64,000 bases of DNA from Capniomyces stellatus (Eukaryota; Kickxellomycota; Harpellomycetes; Harpellales; Legeriomycetaceae): the NCBI GenBank assembly GCA_001661515.1, contig LUVW01000007.1, forward strand, positions 888,256-952,255. The letters run 5' to 3'. Below the pieces are notes generated by a model. The model saw only the letters and a list, made by a program, of their open reading frames with translations. It made no database searches and had not been told where the DNA came from. Every line of letters begins with the position of its first letter. Positions within the stretch are counted from its first letter, which is position 1. Below are positions 1 to 10,589 of the stretch, one piece after another. Position numbers and translations under genes: made by a program.

Positions 1-2476
1 GTTCAATTACCCTGTCTAACCTCAATGTCTACGCCTGTTTGGTGTGCGGGCAGTACTACCAAGGTAAAACAACACATATTTATAGTGCACTTGGTAATAT
101 TTTGTGTCTTTTGCAGACCTTTTTGAGCAAGATTTCATGTAGTATACGGGCTGCTGCCTTTACCCTTTTTTTTTGTACTTTTTATTGAAATGTCTTTGCC
201 ATTTTTTTTTTACCTGTTTTTTTTTCCAGCTTGGAATGTAGCTGAAGGTTATAATATATATTTTTTCCATGTTGAAAAATAGGTAGAGGCAAAAAGACAC
301 AAGCATACTTTCACAGTATTAACGAGGAGCATAAAGTGTATATCAATCTAAAAACTTTAAAGGCAAGTTACACTTTTACATTGGATAAGTGGGAGGGGAA
401 CGAAAATAATGGGCAGTTGAGAAGTTGAAAATACGAGTATAAGAAAAAAGATTGGATCGGCAGAAATAGACTATTGAAATAAAATGTATAATGGCGGGAA
501 AGTAGAGTATATGAGAATGCAATATAAAACTAAATCAAGTTGGTTACGACTGTATTAGGTGTATATTTTGCCAGAGAATTACGAGGTTCTTGACAGTTCT
601 TTCAATGACATAAAGGTGTGTGAATATGTTTAATACTTATTTGTAGTTGGTATTTGGCCTAGCGCTTGTAAGATACAATACTAACATGGTTGTGGGTAAT
701 TTGTGCTATTGTAGGCGGTGATTGATCCTAAATACTCGCGGGAACAGGCAAAGATGTTGGATAAGTCGACAACGAAAGGGTTTGATGTAAACCACACACA
801 GTATATCCCTGGATTTGTTGGGCTGAACAACATCAAGTGCAATGATTACATCAATGTTATAATTCAAGTGTTGGTCCATATCCCAGAGATTAGGAACATG
901 CTGCTGCTGCTTCCTAATGACGAAGAGAATGCAAAAGTTTTAGACAAAGTTAGCGACAAAAAAGTGAAAAAGTCAAAATATGTAGAGTATGAGAAACAGA
1001 CCGAGCTTTTGAAGAGGTTGTCGTTGTTAGCGAGAAAGATGTGGCACTCATCGGCGTTTAAGGCGCACGTGAGTCCGCATGAGCTGGTTCAAGAGATTTC
1101 CAACAGAAGTAACAGGGCGTTTCGAATAGACGCGCAAGGCGATGCATTTGAGTTTCTGACGTGGTTTTTAAACTGTTTGCATTTTGATTTGAATGGGACA
1201 AGAAAGCGAGGATCAAGTGTTATTTACAAGACGTTTCAAGGAATGGTTCGGTCAACTAGTCAGGCTTTGGCGCTAACCAAAGTCAGAAAGCGGCAAGAGG
1301 ATCCAATTGAGATAGATGCTGAAAATGGTATTTATGCATATTATCATTAATTTGAATGATCTGCTTGAACCACAATGGTATTCTGACGATCTTACTAGCC
1401 ACAGTGTAGCTTTGTCAAAACCCAACGCGGACCTTGCCTGGCTTAAACCACCACCCCCTCTTTCCCACATTCTTGCAATGGTATTGTTTTACTAATGTTG
1501 CTTTATGGATGTTTTTGAATAGAGCTTAGCTCAAAGGATGTTCCGTTCCTGACTCTTGGGTTGGAGCTTCCTCCTCCTCCGTTGTTTAGAGAGGAAGGCG
1601 AAACGGTGATTCCACAAGTGCCATTGGTTTCGCTGCTTAGAAAATTCAATGGATCATCGATTGTGGTAAGTGATATGTGTGTTTGTGTGTTTGTATGGTG
1701 TTGGTGTTGGTGTTAGTTTGTGTGTGGTGAAGGGCTTGGTTATATGATACCGGTGGCACTAATTGAGACGGTGTTTTTGTGGCTGGTATTAGGAATTTAA
1801 AGGAGAGGCCAAAAAGTATGAGATTCTTCAGCTGCCCAAGTATATAATTGTCCATATAAAGCGGTTTGTGAAGAATAACTTTATGTTGGAAAAGAACCCG
1901 ACTATTGTTAACTTTCCAATAAGGAATGTTGCATTTGGTGACTTGATTAAAGAAACAGACAATCCGTACCTGGGCAACGTTTCCAAGTCTCAGTTGGGGA
2001 GGCTTTATGACCTGCAAATCAATGTTTCGTACGAGGGGCGGTCGTCTACACACGACCAAGACAAAACGAACACAAGCTCAATTACATCAAACAACTCGGG
2101 CAACGGCAGGCTGAAAAAGCAGGGGTTGGGATCCAACTCATCAATTTCTGCAACAACCAAAATACCGACAGCATTACAAACAAGCTCGTCGGGCTTACCA
2201 GGAGAAACCAGCTTGGAGCAAAACAACGGAGCCTCGTCTGGGTTCAGCGGACAATTTCTTGGCAACCCAGCTGGTTTTAGGCAAGGAAACCCGTCAAGCA
2301 ACGCCAACACGAGCTCAGTCACGATATTGCCCCTAGCTGGACACTATGTGACGCACATTCGAGACCAGTCCAGCGACCAATGGTACAGAATTTGTGACTT
2401 GGATGTGCGGCCAATTATCCCACAACTTATAGTTTTATCAGAGTCATACATTCAGATTTGGAAGCTTCAGGAGTAA
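1..2476 (+). CDS. SAD1: Tri-snRNP assembly protein Sad1/USP39, 3' part (partial at window start)
   Basis: This is the inactive ubiquitin-protease-like protein that keeps the U4/U6.U5 tri-snRNP in the spliceosome. Six exons are visible: 1-63 (open at 5'), 283-362, 559-615, 715-1327, 1523-1665 and 1793-2476; all phases join. Exons 1-3 encode the end of the zf-UBP zinc finger (YACLVCGQYYQG, AYFHS) and the link NLKTLKVYILPENYEVLD. Exon 4 opens the USP fold with GLNNIKCNDY: the residue that is the catalytic Cys in true USPs (NTCY) is Asp here, as is known for USP39/Sad1, so it should have no protease activity. Exons 5-6 hold LELPPPPLF, PQVPL, HIKRFVKNNF and the C-terminal SESYIQIWK, all hallmarks of this family. 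A Ser/Asn/Gly-rich insert of about 95 residues (2041-2330) interrupts the C-terminal lobe. Intron 2 appears to use a GC donor. The 5' end lies outside the window. Confidence 0.93.
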
Positions 2477-2867
2477 AAAAAAAAAAAAAAAAAAGGCCAN
2501 TAAAAAAAAAAAAAAAAAAAAAGCCAATATTTTGGGAGGAGTGGGGGGGGGGAGTGGGGGGAGGGGTTCTTACTGAAGCTTCAATCAATTTAATTTTTTT
2601 TAATTTTTTATTTTATTTAATACGAATAAATAGCTTCGTTATATAATTATGTCGTTATTATTATTAATATTGTTATTATAAAATAGTGGAGTGTATTAGC
2701 TGGTAAACTTGTATATTTGGTAAAATCAATAACATTTTCTACAAGTTAAATCAATTCGGTAGTGGTACTTTTAAAATAAAGGGTAAAAAAGTAAATCAAG
2801 TTAAAGAATGGCATGGTATAGTATGCTATGGTGATAACAATTGGGATATTTAAGGATTAGGAGTTGG
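2477..2867. other. Short intergenic stretch with poly-A and poly-G runs and one ambiguous base
   Basis: Between the convergent SAD1 and P450 genes. Directly after the SAD1 stop there are two poly-A runs of about 20 nt with an N between them (near 2500), then G-rich sequence. The rest is A+T rich without an open frame. The homopolymers and the N suggest that the assembly is uncertain here. Confidence 0.8.
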
Positions 2868-5800
2868 TTATTTAGAGTTGGAGTGGTTTTCTGGTTTTAG
2901 TAGCCTAAATATCATGGATGAGTTGTAAAGAATGGGGTATAGCAAGAAGCACTCACGGATTCCGGGTTTGCCCCATTCAAAGGTAGAAAACTCGGTTAGC
3001 TGTAGCAACCGAGATAGAACAGTTTTGATGTAATCGTAGCATAAAGAGCTATCGCGGCTTTCGGCTTTTAAAAGGTCTTTGTGGAATGAGAGGTTGCTTT
3101 CACAATTGTCTACAGGCGAATATACCTGAAAGGAGTCGAGATCGAATATTGCGCCCTCAGAGTTGGACCCAAAAATGTCTTCATGCGGGCCAAACTTGGG
3201 TGAGCCATTTATCATTTCAATAGTGGAATTGGATTGTTGGGTTTGGATGTTTAGCAGGTCTGGCTGGGTTAGCTCGTATACTGCGGGGGAACAAAAGCCC
3301 AAAATGTCACCAGGCCTTAGTGTGTTTGTGTCGGCGAGCAACAAAGCCGAGTGTTCGGTATGGCCTCCACATACTGGTTTATGCACTACCCATATGTTGG
3401 AGCAGATGGGTGGACAGAGCCTGTATGACTCTAGAATGCAGGCACTTAGTAAATGGAACTCCCTTATTTGCTTCAGCGTGAACAAGGTATTTGATGAGGG
3501 TCTTTTTTTGGTATGATTAAACTTCATAGGTAGATATCGCCCATACCCTGGGACATTCAGTGCATAATCGCTGCAATCAGTCGCTTTGCTGAACAGCCCT
3601 GGTGATTTGTCGCTATTTTCGGGTTGATCCACTACACTTTCGCTGCCTTCCCCGCCCGAGTTGGTTTTGTTTATAGTGCTGATCTTGAGTGGTGGGTCGT
3701 TATTATTACTGGAAAACGCATTACCATTACCACTGTCTATTTATACCAATTCATCTATTCAATTATATGTTCTTATATTCTCTCTTTTAATCCATTTTCA
3801 TAGTATCAAAAGCTCGGCTTTCGTTCCCCCATCTTCCATTCTCTCCACAAACACCATCATTATCTAGTAAAAACTGCTGATACACACATTACCTTTCGTC
3901 TTTGCTCCCATATTAAGGCTGGTATCTGATCCTCCTTTTGTTCGTGTGGGGTGTGATGGTGAAGTTTTCTGCTCAACTCGAAGTTTTTTTCGAAGATCCG
4001 GGTGCGTAGCAATATCATATATAGATGTTATCAACAATGATGAAGCCTGCGCGTTAAATCCCAACAGCCGTAACATTACCTCGTTCACCATTTCTGATTT
4101 CCTCTCCTATTTATCCCGTTTTTTTTAAATAAAATTGAAATTAAAATTAAAAAAAATGCCAAACACATATACCAACATTAAACAATCAGTTACTAGCAAT
4201 ATACATCCAAATAAAACTCCAAATAAAAGTTACCTGGTAGAACTTGTATCCCAAAGATTCCGTGTCTGCCTTGCTCATTATATCCGATATCACCTGCTTC
4301 GCATCGCTCAACTCTTTCTGCATCAGCCATTTTATATACATCCTATCACCCAATAAAGTAAAACAAACATCATTATAGCTGATACTACTCGCATGTTTTA
4401 GCCTCTTGGAATTCAACTCTTAGTCTATCACAAACCTTAGCGGGTTCAACGAAATGTAGCTAATCAGCCCAGTAGCCCAGCTTGATACACTTGCAAGTTT
4501 GGAAAATGATGTGAAAATTCTTTGGAACTTTTCATCGCTCTGCACAATAGTTATAATTAGTAAATTACATTAATAAGTCGAATAAGTCTACACATCTTTA
4601 CAGAAAATCAATTCGTAAAAATAAAAATAAAACAATGGTGCAAAAGCTGTTATTATACATCAATATGAACAATCAAATGTCAAATTCTTGTAAATTACCG
4701 GATCAATTATCGGTGCTATAGCTACTCTCAATCAAATCATAGAAAGATAAATTAAGGTTAGAATACCAATTTGGCCAGTTTAATATGATCTACTTATGTA
4801 GCATACTCAAATTATGCTTTACCTGACTTTAAAACTGCATTCCTAAACATTTTACCAACGTTAATACAGATCAATGACCCTATACAAAATAATAATAATA
4901 ATAATAAATACATATCAACAAATGTTATGTTGCGAGTATAAAGAATTCTAAAATCATACACCAACTGCCACCATTAACATGACATCTATATCTGCTAGCT
5001 AATCATAAACGTGCGCGATTCGATTAATTGTATAGCGCAGTCCATGTTGGCATATATGCCATCATTGAATTTATAAAAAAAAACTAAAATTAATCAACTC
5101 AAACTAAAAACTACAACAGAATTTACCTTTTTCTAGCTGGCTGGCCTGCATTAAAGTGAGTTCTCTATCTATGAACGTGCACCCCCAACTACACACCGCC
5201 TTTTTATAAGCATCCCTGGCGCTTTCTGTGCCTGACGCTCTCCAAGTTTTGTTTTTAGAAGCTTCGATTAAAAAAAGCTCCCAAACCTCCTCGAAATTCA
5301 ATAAGCTTGCCTTCTGTGGTTTGTTGGTTTTCTTTTCCAAATAAAACGTCGCCTAAGCATACAAATCCCCCAAAAGTTCAGTTAAAAACAAAGTACAAAT
5401 ACGCCTCGTACTAGCTATTCATAAAGTTACAATACACTTGCAATACACTTGCAATATATTTGGGATATATTTGGAATAGAATCAAAACTAAAATCAAAAC
5501 AAAAACATAATCAAAATCAAAACAAAACTTCCAACTCCTACTACCGACCAATTAGCTCTTTTTTTCCGCTTGATAGTAAAAGTAAAAAAAATAAAAAGGT
5601 ACTTACAGATGAAACGCTTTCAATTGACTCTGCTTTCTCAAGCTCTAAAACACCTTTTAAAACCGCCCGCTGAAATATTATAATTCTACACCAACCGTAC
5701 GCTGTCTCTATTAGATTATGGCTTCTTTTAAAGTACGACCTTAAAAAGTCCCTTTGGCTAATTACTTCATTTTCGTGTAGATTCTGGTTTATGTTTAGCA

Positions 5801-5948
5801 ACGTATTCTTTTCTTTTTTGTTGGATATTAGTCTTGTTGCAAATACCAAGGCCGTGCCTGTTAAGGTAGCAAAAAAAAATGCCAACACTAACAATTTGTG
5901 AGTGGCGTTCGACAAAACCATCCAGCTCATATAATCGCCCGTCAACAT
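2868..5948 (-). CDS. Highly divergent cytochrome P450-like membrane protein
   Basis: Eight exons, all joining in phase, give about 648 residues: 5948-5607, 5352-5127, 4879-4823, 4724-4699, 4539-4436, 4342-4234, 4106-3893, 3736-2868. The start is the first Met after an in-frame stop. A hydrophobic helix at residues 16-42 (LLVLAFFFATLTGTALVFA) fits an ER anchor. P450 hallmarks are present but worn. The I-helix is LLGFNAQASSLL, without the usual acidic-Thr pair, followed by ATHPDLRKKLRVEQ. The K-helix ExxR is ESYRLCPP, and FEWGKPGIRECF resembles the haem loop with its Cys, although it has extra residues before the Arg and lacks the usual Gly after the Cys. Only about 27 residues follow that Cys, shorter than normal. 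Low-complexity inserts lie after the I-helix. Overall the layout recalls lipid-acting CYP7/CYP8-type enzymes, but substrate and activity cannot be inferred. It could be a degenerate P450. Confidence 0.72.
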
Positions 5949-6151
5949 AATCACTGCTCGTGTTCTGAGTCAGCTTTTGCTTACTGAGTATGTAAAGGAA
6001 AACTGGTGCCCGAATATACAAATTAGGATTGTGTTTATAATAAAATACAAAAACGCTGGTATTAACGTTATTTAGTCAACAGCAAACACGGTGACTATTG
6101 TACTATTGCAAGTTTGTTATAGACATCAAGTTCTATCTTTAATTTATATTT

Positions 6152-6276
6152 GGGTCGATTCCCATGAAGCCAATTTTCTGCTTTCATCGTGTAACTTGCT
6201 GGAGGCAAGATTATTTGTTCAGCAAAGAAAGCCCAACATTTTTAAAAATATCACTGGAAAATTGCAAAATTAATTA
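6152..6276 (+). repeat. Diverged repeat copy A (relic of a coding mobile element?)
   Basis: This stretch aligns, with gaps, to the reverse complement of 8124-8250. Shared blocks include GGGTC, AAGCC, a TTCA.CAAAGAAA.CCC block and ACTGGAAAATT.CAAA near the end. In one frame it reads QQRKPNIFKNITGKLQ. The similarity also shows at protein level to copy B, which suggests that both derive from an old coding sequence rather than from simple A+T richness. Confidence 0.5.
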
Positions 6277-8123
6277 CAAACTCAACAAGCCAAACTAAAA
6301 AGTAAATGCATCAATTACTAATCCCTTCAAAAAAAATAGACACATTTTCTATATTTTGTGGATTATACAAGTAACGAGATTTTTATTTGTTTTTGAAGAC
6401 TTTTTCTCTTTTTTTTTCACCACTACTTTCGTGACCACTCGTTTTGTTTTTTATTACTAGAAACTTTTCGCATTGATATATTAAGCTTCAAGCTCGATAA
6501 ACCATAAATGGACGATGACCAAATGCAAAGTCGCTAAAAGGCAATTGGCGGCATCTAAATTGACACATTGTTCAGCCAGTTAAAACAAGCGAAACCCAGT
6601 CATGGTTTAAGGCATTTCAACTATTTATAAGCTCATTTTGAAAATTACTAGTTATGAGCTGGCAAGATCAATTTCTAAAAAAATAAAATTATTAACGGGC
6701 ATACATTCCCTAGGCCTTAAACAACATATATGCGCTATTTTGACAATTATGAAGACATGTTATTCAGTTGGTCTCCAGTATGGTCGCTAGCTCAACCAGC
6801 ACAATCCTGGGCGACTAACGTCGACTTAGTTATCTTTTTGTATTGACCAAAAGTAGCACAGTTGAATTTGGCTTTACACTTCAGCTGTTGCCTAACCATT
6901 GCTTTAAAGGCATGTGCATAGTAAGCATGGGCTATGGCATTCGGCTTCTATAATTTTGGATCAACCAATTGACGACCTAAGCCCAATTAAACTATATCAC
7001 ACCGGGGTCTATCTGCTGAGAAGTTGTGGAGAAATGTGTGTCAGAGTTGCAGCCAAAGTCTACTTCGGTTGCAAAGTAATCTCTGTTTATGAACGGCAAA
7101 AAAAAACAAATTAAAATTAAAGTTGTTCGTAATTCCAATTTAAAAAAAAAATTATCCCTAAATTCAATTTAAAATAAAAGTAAAAAAAGAGACTGTGGAT
7201 TAACCAACAACGAAGTTGCTTTCAGTGGAATGTCCCCGTATTCTGATCTCCGACTTATTTGCAAACGCTTTTTTTTAATGCCCAAATTTATTTACCAAAA
7301 GTTTGACAAAGTTTTTAAAATTCAAGTACGAACTTATATTCCTTTTTCAACTGATTCAAGTCGTAATAATGACCAATGGTACCCAATTGTACACTAGCCA
7401 ATCTCGTCATAGTATACTTTAACTGAAAGAAAATCCCTCCAATTATGAATAGGTCTAATTGATCCAGAACTAACAAAAAAAAACGAAATTATTCAGAAGG
7501 GGCCTCTTTTGCTACAAAGTACTAAAAAATTTTTTTTTAATGGAAACCTTTGATTTATAAAAAATAGGTTGCTTTTCAAGTCATTTAATCTTTGAATCAA
7601 CTACTGACTAAACACCATTTATGTATAAAAGATCAGAAAAGAGTTGCAATTAGTAAACACATTACCTCCTTCACTTCCATCTAATTTAACCTCATCTATA
7701 CTTTTTCCTAGTCATTTCTACAATTTTCACTGTAATTTCAATGCAACTTGTATTTATACCTTGTTCAAGATAACTAGCCGTAGGTTATGGTAAGATATTG
7801 ACCCATATATTTATTTAATTCGCTTTCTTTTATCAATATAATATTCCTTTGATGACTAATGTAGACGGGCGATCGGATTGCTTTATTGCATTTATGGGTT
7901 GCTCTTGGTTGTGGTGCTTTTTAAGTGTCACAACCAAAGGTTTCCCTACATGTCGAATGTCTACTTTCTGAGCTATTGTATTATTGTTGTTAACTTCTAT
8001 CACAACCTTTTCTGGCTATTGATTTACTAACTTTGATTCAATTCTACTTGTTCATTGTGAAATTAGGGCTTCATCTTGTATCATCGATCGTTTTACCTTT
8101 TATTGCTTTTATCACTAGTAAAA

Positions 8124-8250
8124 CTTGAATTTGTAATTTTCCAGTAACTTTTTTTTTAAATTGGGGGGAGGAGGGTTTTCTTTGGTGAAGTTTTTTTTGC
8201 CAAGAATTGACGCAAAGCAAAATCGGGGTCGGCTTTATTAGAACTGACCC
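8124..8250 (-). repeat. Diverged repeat copy B (inverted relative to copy A)
   Basis: Read on the minus strand, this segment gives LHQRKPSSPQFKKKVTGKLQ, close to the QRKP...F..TGKLQ pattern of copy A. The upstream half matches copy A better in a different frame, so this copy looks frameshifted. It contains a run of Cs (on the minus strand) and an A-rich insertion that copy A lacks. Confidence 0.5.
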
Positions 8251-8504
8251 ATGTTTTTTCAATAAAGGAAAATTTATAAACTATTAGATCCTGCCTTTTT
8301 TCTTCTCATCCTCTTCTACAATTGATCAAGTATTACTAGTAAAATAAGTTGGAATAAATATAAAGAGCCGATTATTAACTGCTTTTTCTACGCCTCTGTG
8401 TACGTGTGAGCTACACGTGGTCAAGATTGTTACTGTCAATGTTGGCTTTGGTAATAAGATAAAAATAAAACTATTCAAGATGCCCCGGCTCTTAACATTT
8501 GTGC

Positions 8505-10440
8505 TTATTGCTCCTGACTAAAGTCAGATGTATCGCTGGTTGATGGCGATAATGTAGGGGTAATCGGATGTGCATTAATGTGAACGTCATTTTGAGAATC
8601 ACAGGGTCCAGTGTTTTGATTCGTAACCTTAAGTCTGACGTTGGGCTCTTGGTCGCTTTTACATAAGGGAGGTGGGCCTATTCGTATGAAGAGTTTGCCA
8701 CATTTTACTCTAGCTTTTTTTGAGAGCCTTGACCAATTTTTCAAAAGATATCTGCTAAGGCTATCCAGGCCATTTTCCCTACTTTCCCTTTTTTCCCTAA
8801 ATATGTTTCCTTTTATGTAGCTGCAGTATGCAATGTATACTTTTTCTGACTCGCTATCCTTGACATTTAACACATCTGTCTTGTGGCTGTTGCTGCAAGC
8901 ATGGAAATTGAAATCATCGTTAGCCGATACAGGCGATTTTGAATCGATGGTTGTTGCTTGGGATTCTTGTGTCTCATTAACCTTGCTTGATCTCAAACAA
9001 CTGAAATCAACTTGATCCTCTTGGCTATTTCCAACGATTAAGCCGTTATTCTTCATCCTGGTGTAAATTTCACCCTGCTGTTGTCCTACTCCCGCTCCAC
9101 CCTCTTGAGGCAGCAACCCTGACATCTCTTGAGCTACAGCACGCTTTTGTTCCTCATTAACGCTGGGACACAGCTTTTTCGAGCCCAATTCACCACTTTC
9201 ATCAATAGCACGTATATTTGAACTACAGATAATTTTTCCATTGTCGTTAAAGTCATTGCTATTCCAAATTGATTTTAGCCTCATGTCTATTTCATTTCTG
9301 TCCCACTCAGGCTGTCTCTTTTCGGATTTTGGCCTTTGATTATCATTTTGATAGTCAAAAAAATTACATTTTGCACTATTGGCGCTGTAGCTGTATAATG
9401 ACATGTGCGTTTCTTTTCTGGGGAAGCATGTATTTTCTTTTGGAAACTCCAAGGACTGCATTGGTATTACGGCGTCTGTTGGGACAGGGTAGCATGCCAT
9501 CAACTCTGCTAGCGAATTTTCTCCCTCTTTGGTTTGATGTCCATACGCGCATTTTCCATACTTCTCTCTCAGTGAACCGGAAAGTTTACACCACTCTTCC
9601 CACAGTTTCCCCAAAATCTGCTGTTTTGATGGTCTTATGGGCTTTACTTTTACCGATCTTTTTTTTAGAGTCAGCTTTTTTTCAAATGTCGAGTAATTTT
9701 CCAACGAGTAAATTGTAAACCCTGGCGCATCATTGTTTCTGTTTTTTGTATCATTGCTTTTAAGGGTACCCACTTTCTCTTCGATCTGACTAGTATGTAC
9801 TTCTTCCCAAGTTGCTACACAGACTGTACTGTCACTAGCTACTCTTCTCATTCTTTTTCCTGACCCAGTAGAATAACTACCAGCTTGAAACCCTGCATCA
9901 TATTGACTCATCAATGAATTCTTGCCAGCTGCCACGCTTGGCCAAAGCAATTCCATATCTCCATTGCCTTGTCTGTTATACCCGATAATTTTCCTAACGT
10001 GTCCTACTGCGCTTCCCATGCTCATCGCAGTTTTAGCCAACTTATTTATAGAGTTTTCGTCATACGAGTCTCTGCTTCTCTTATTCCTTTCTTGGCTGGA
10101 CTCGCTTAAACTCCCAACTACCATATCCCCTGATGCGTCCTTATACTTTAATGACGTCACTATATCATCATTCATACGATAGTTTGTAACTACTTTATCC
10201 AGCCCCTGCTCAATCTACAATATTTAATTATCACACAAATCGTTTTTACTTGGCACACAAATCATTTTTACTTCAACATACTACAAACAATTTACTTTTC
10301 CCTTTTGATTTTTTATAAAAAAAAACTGAAAAAGAAAAGAAAATATGGGCTATCCATCTACTTTGAAGTACACTGCTGTGTTTAACATGTGTTCTTACCA
10401 GCTCAACATTATCTCCCCCGAGTAAAAGCTGGTCTAGCAT
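8505..10440 (-). CDS. Protein with two atypical HMG-box segments
   Basis: Two exons (10440-10399 and 10214-8505) give about 583 residues. The small first exon encodes MLDQLLLGGDNVEL and is the first ATG after a TATA box at 10583-10589. Two regions look like degenerate HMG boxes. One is near residues 179-237, with FTIYSLENY then LGKLWEEWCKLSGSLREKYGK. The other is near residues 470-522, with VYIAYCSYIKGN, LLKNWSRLSKKARVKCGK. Both keep the helix-2 and helix-3 pattern L..W..LS...R.KYxK. The spacer and tail are rich in Ser, Asn and acidic residues. HMG-box proteins bind and bend DNA; in fungi they include mating-type regulators and mitochondrial packaging factors. Nothing in the neighbourhood (P450, permease) indicates which. 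I do not recognise the N-terminal region. Confidence 0.7.
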
Positions 10441-10582
10441 TGGTTCTGATATCGGAACTATTTTTGGTAATAATGTTAACAATGCAATCAGCCTGTACTT
10501 GGTTAAATTATAATTGTTAAAAATTTATATTGATGGCTTAGATGTTGATCCTGCCTCCAAAATTGCTGTTGAAATGTGCTCC

Positions 10583-10589
10583 TTTTATA
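10583..10589 (-). promoter_or_regulatory. TATA box of the HMG-box gene
   Basis: TATAAAA on the minus strand within GTATAAAAGG, about 143 nt upstream of the first ATG at 10440. It supports that ATG as the start and makes further upstream coding exons unlikely. Confidence 0.5.

Larger units (their letters stand above)
5949..8504. other. Gene-poor A+T-rich intergenic region with relic repeats
   Basis: About 2.5 kb between the 5' end of the P450 gene and the 3' end of the HMG-box gene. Open frames here are short, lack convincing ATG contexts and resemble nothing I recognise. The only structured signal is a pair of diverged inverted repeat copies, listed separately. Confidence 0.65.

Noticed and set aside
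718..1350. SAD1 exon 4 as a stand-alone gene starting near 718
   Set aside because: The apparent start is a GTG inside an exon with a clear TACTAAC branch site and acceptor at 714, and upstream exons encode the conserved zinc finger.
1646..2322. Minus-strand open frames opposite SAD1
   Set aside because: They are antisense shadows of exons whose plus-strand translation matches USP39 closely.
2868..2955. Possible extra intron at the P450 haem loop (donor GTGAGT)
   Set aside because: Every acceptor tested downstream gave an early stop or removed the Cys; reading through keeps the Cys in the expected place.
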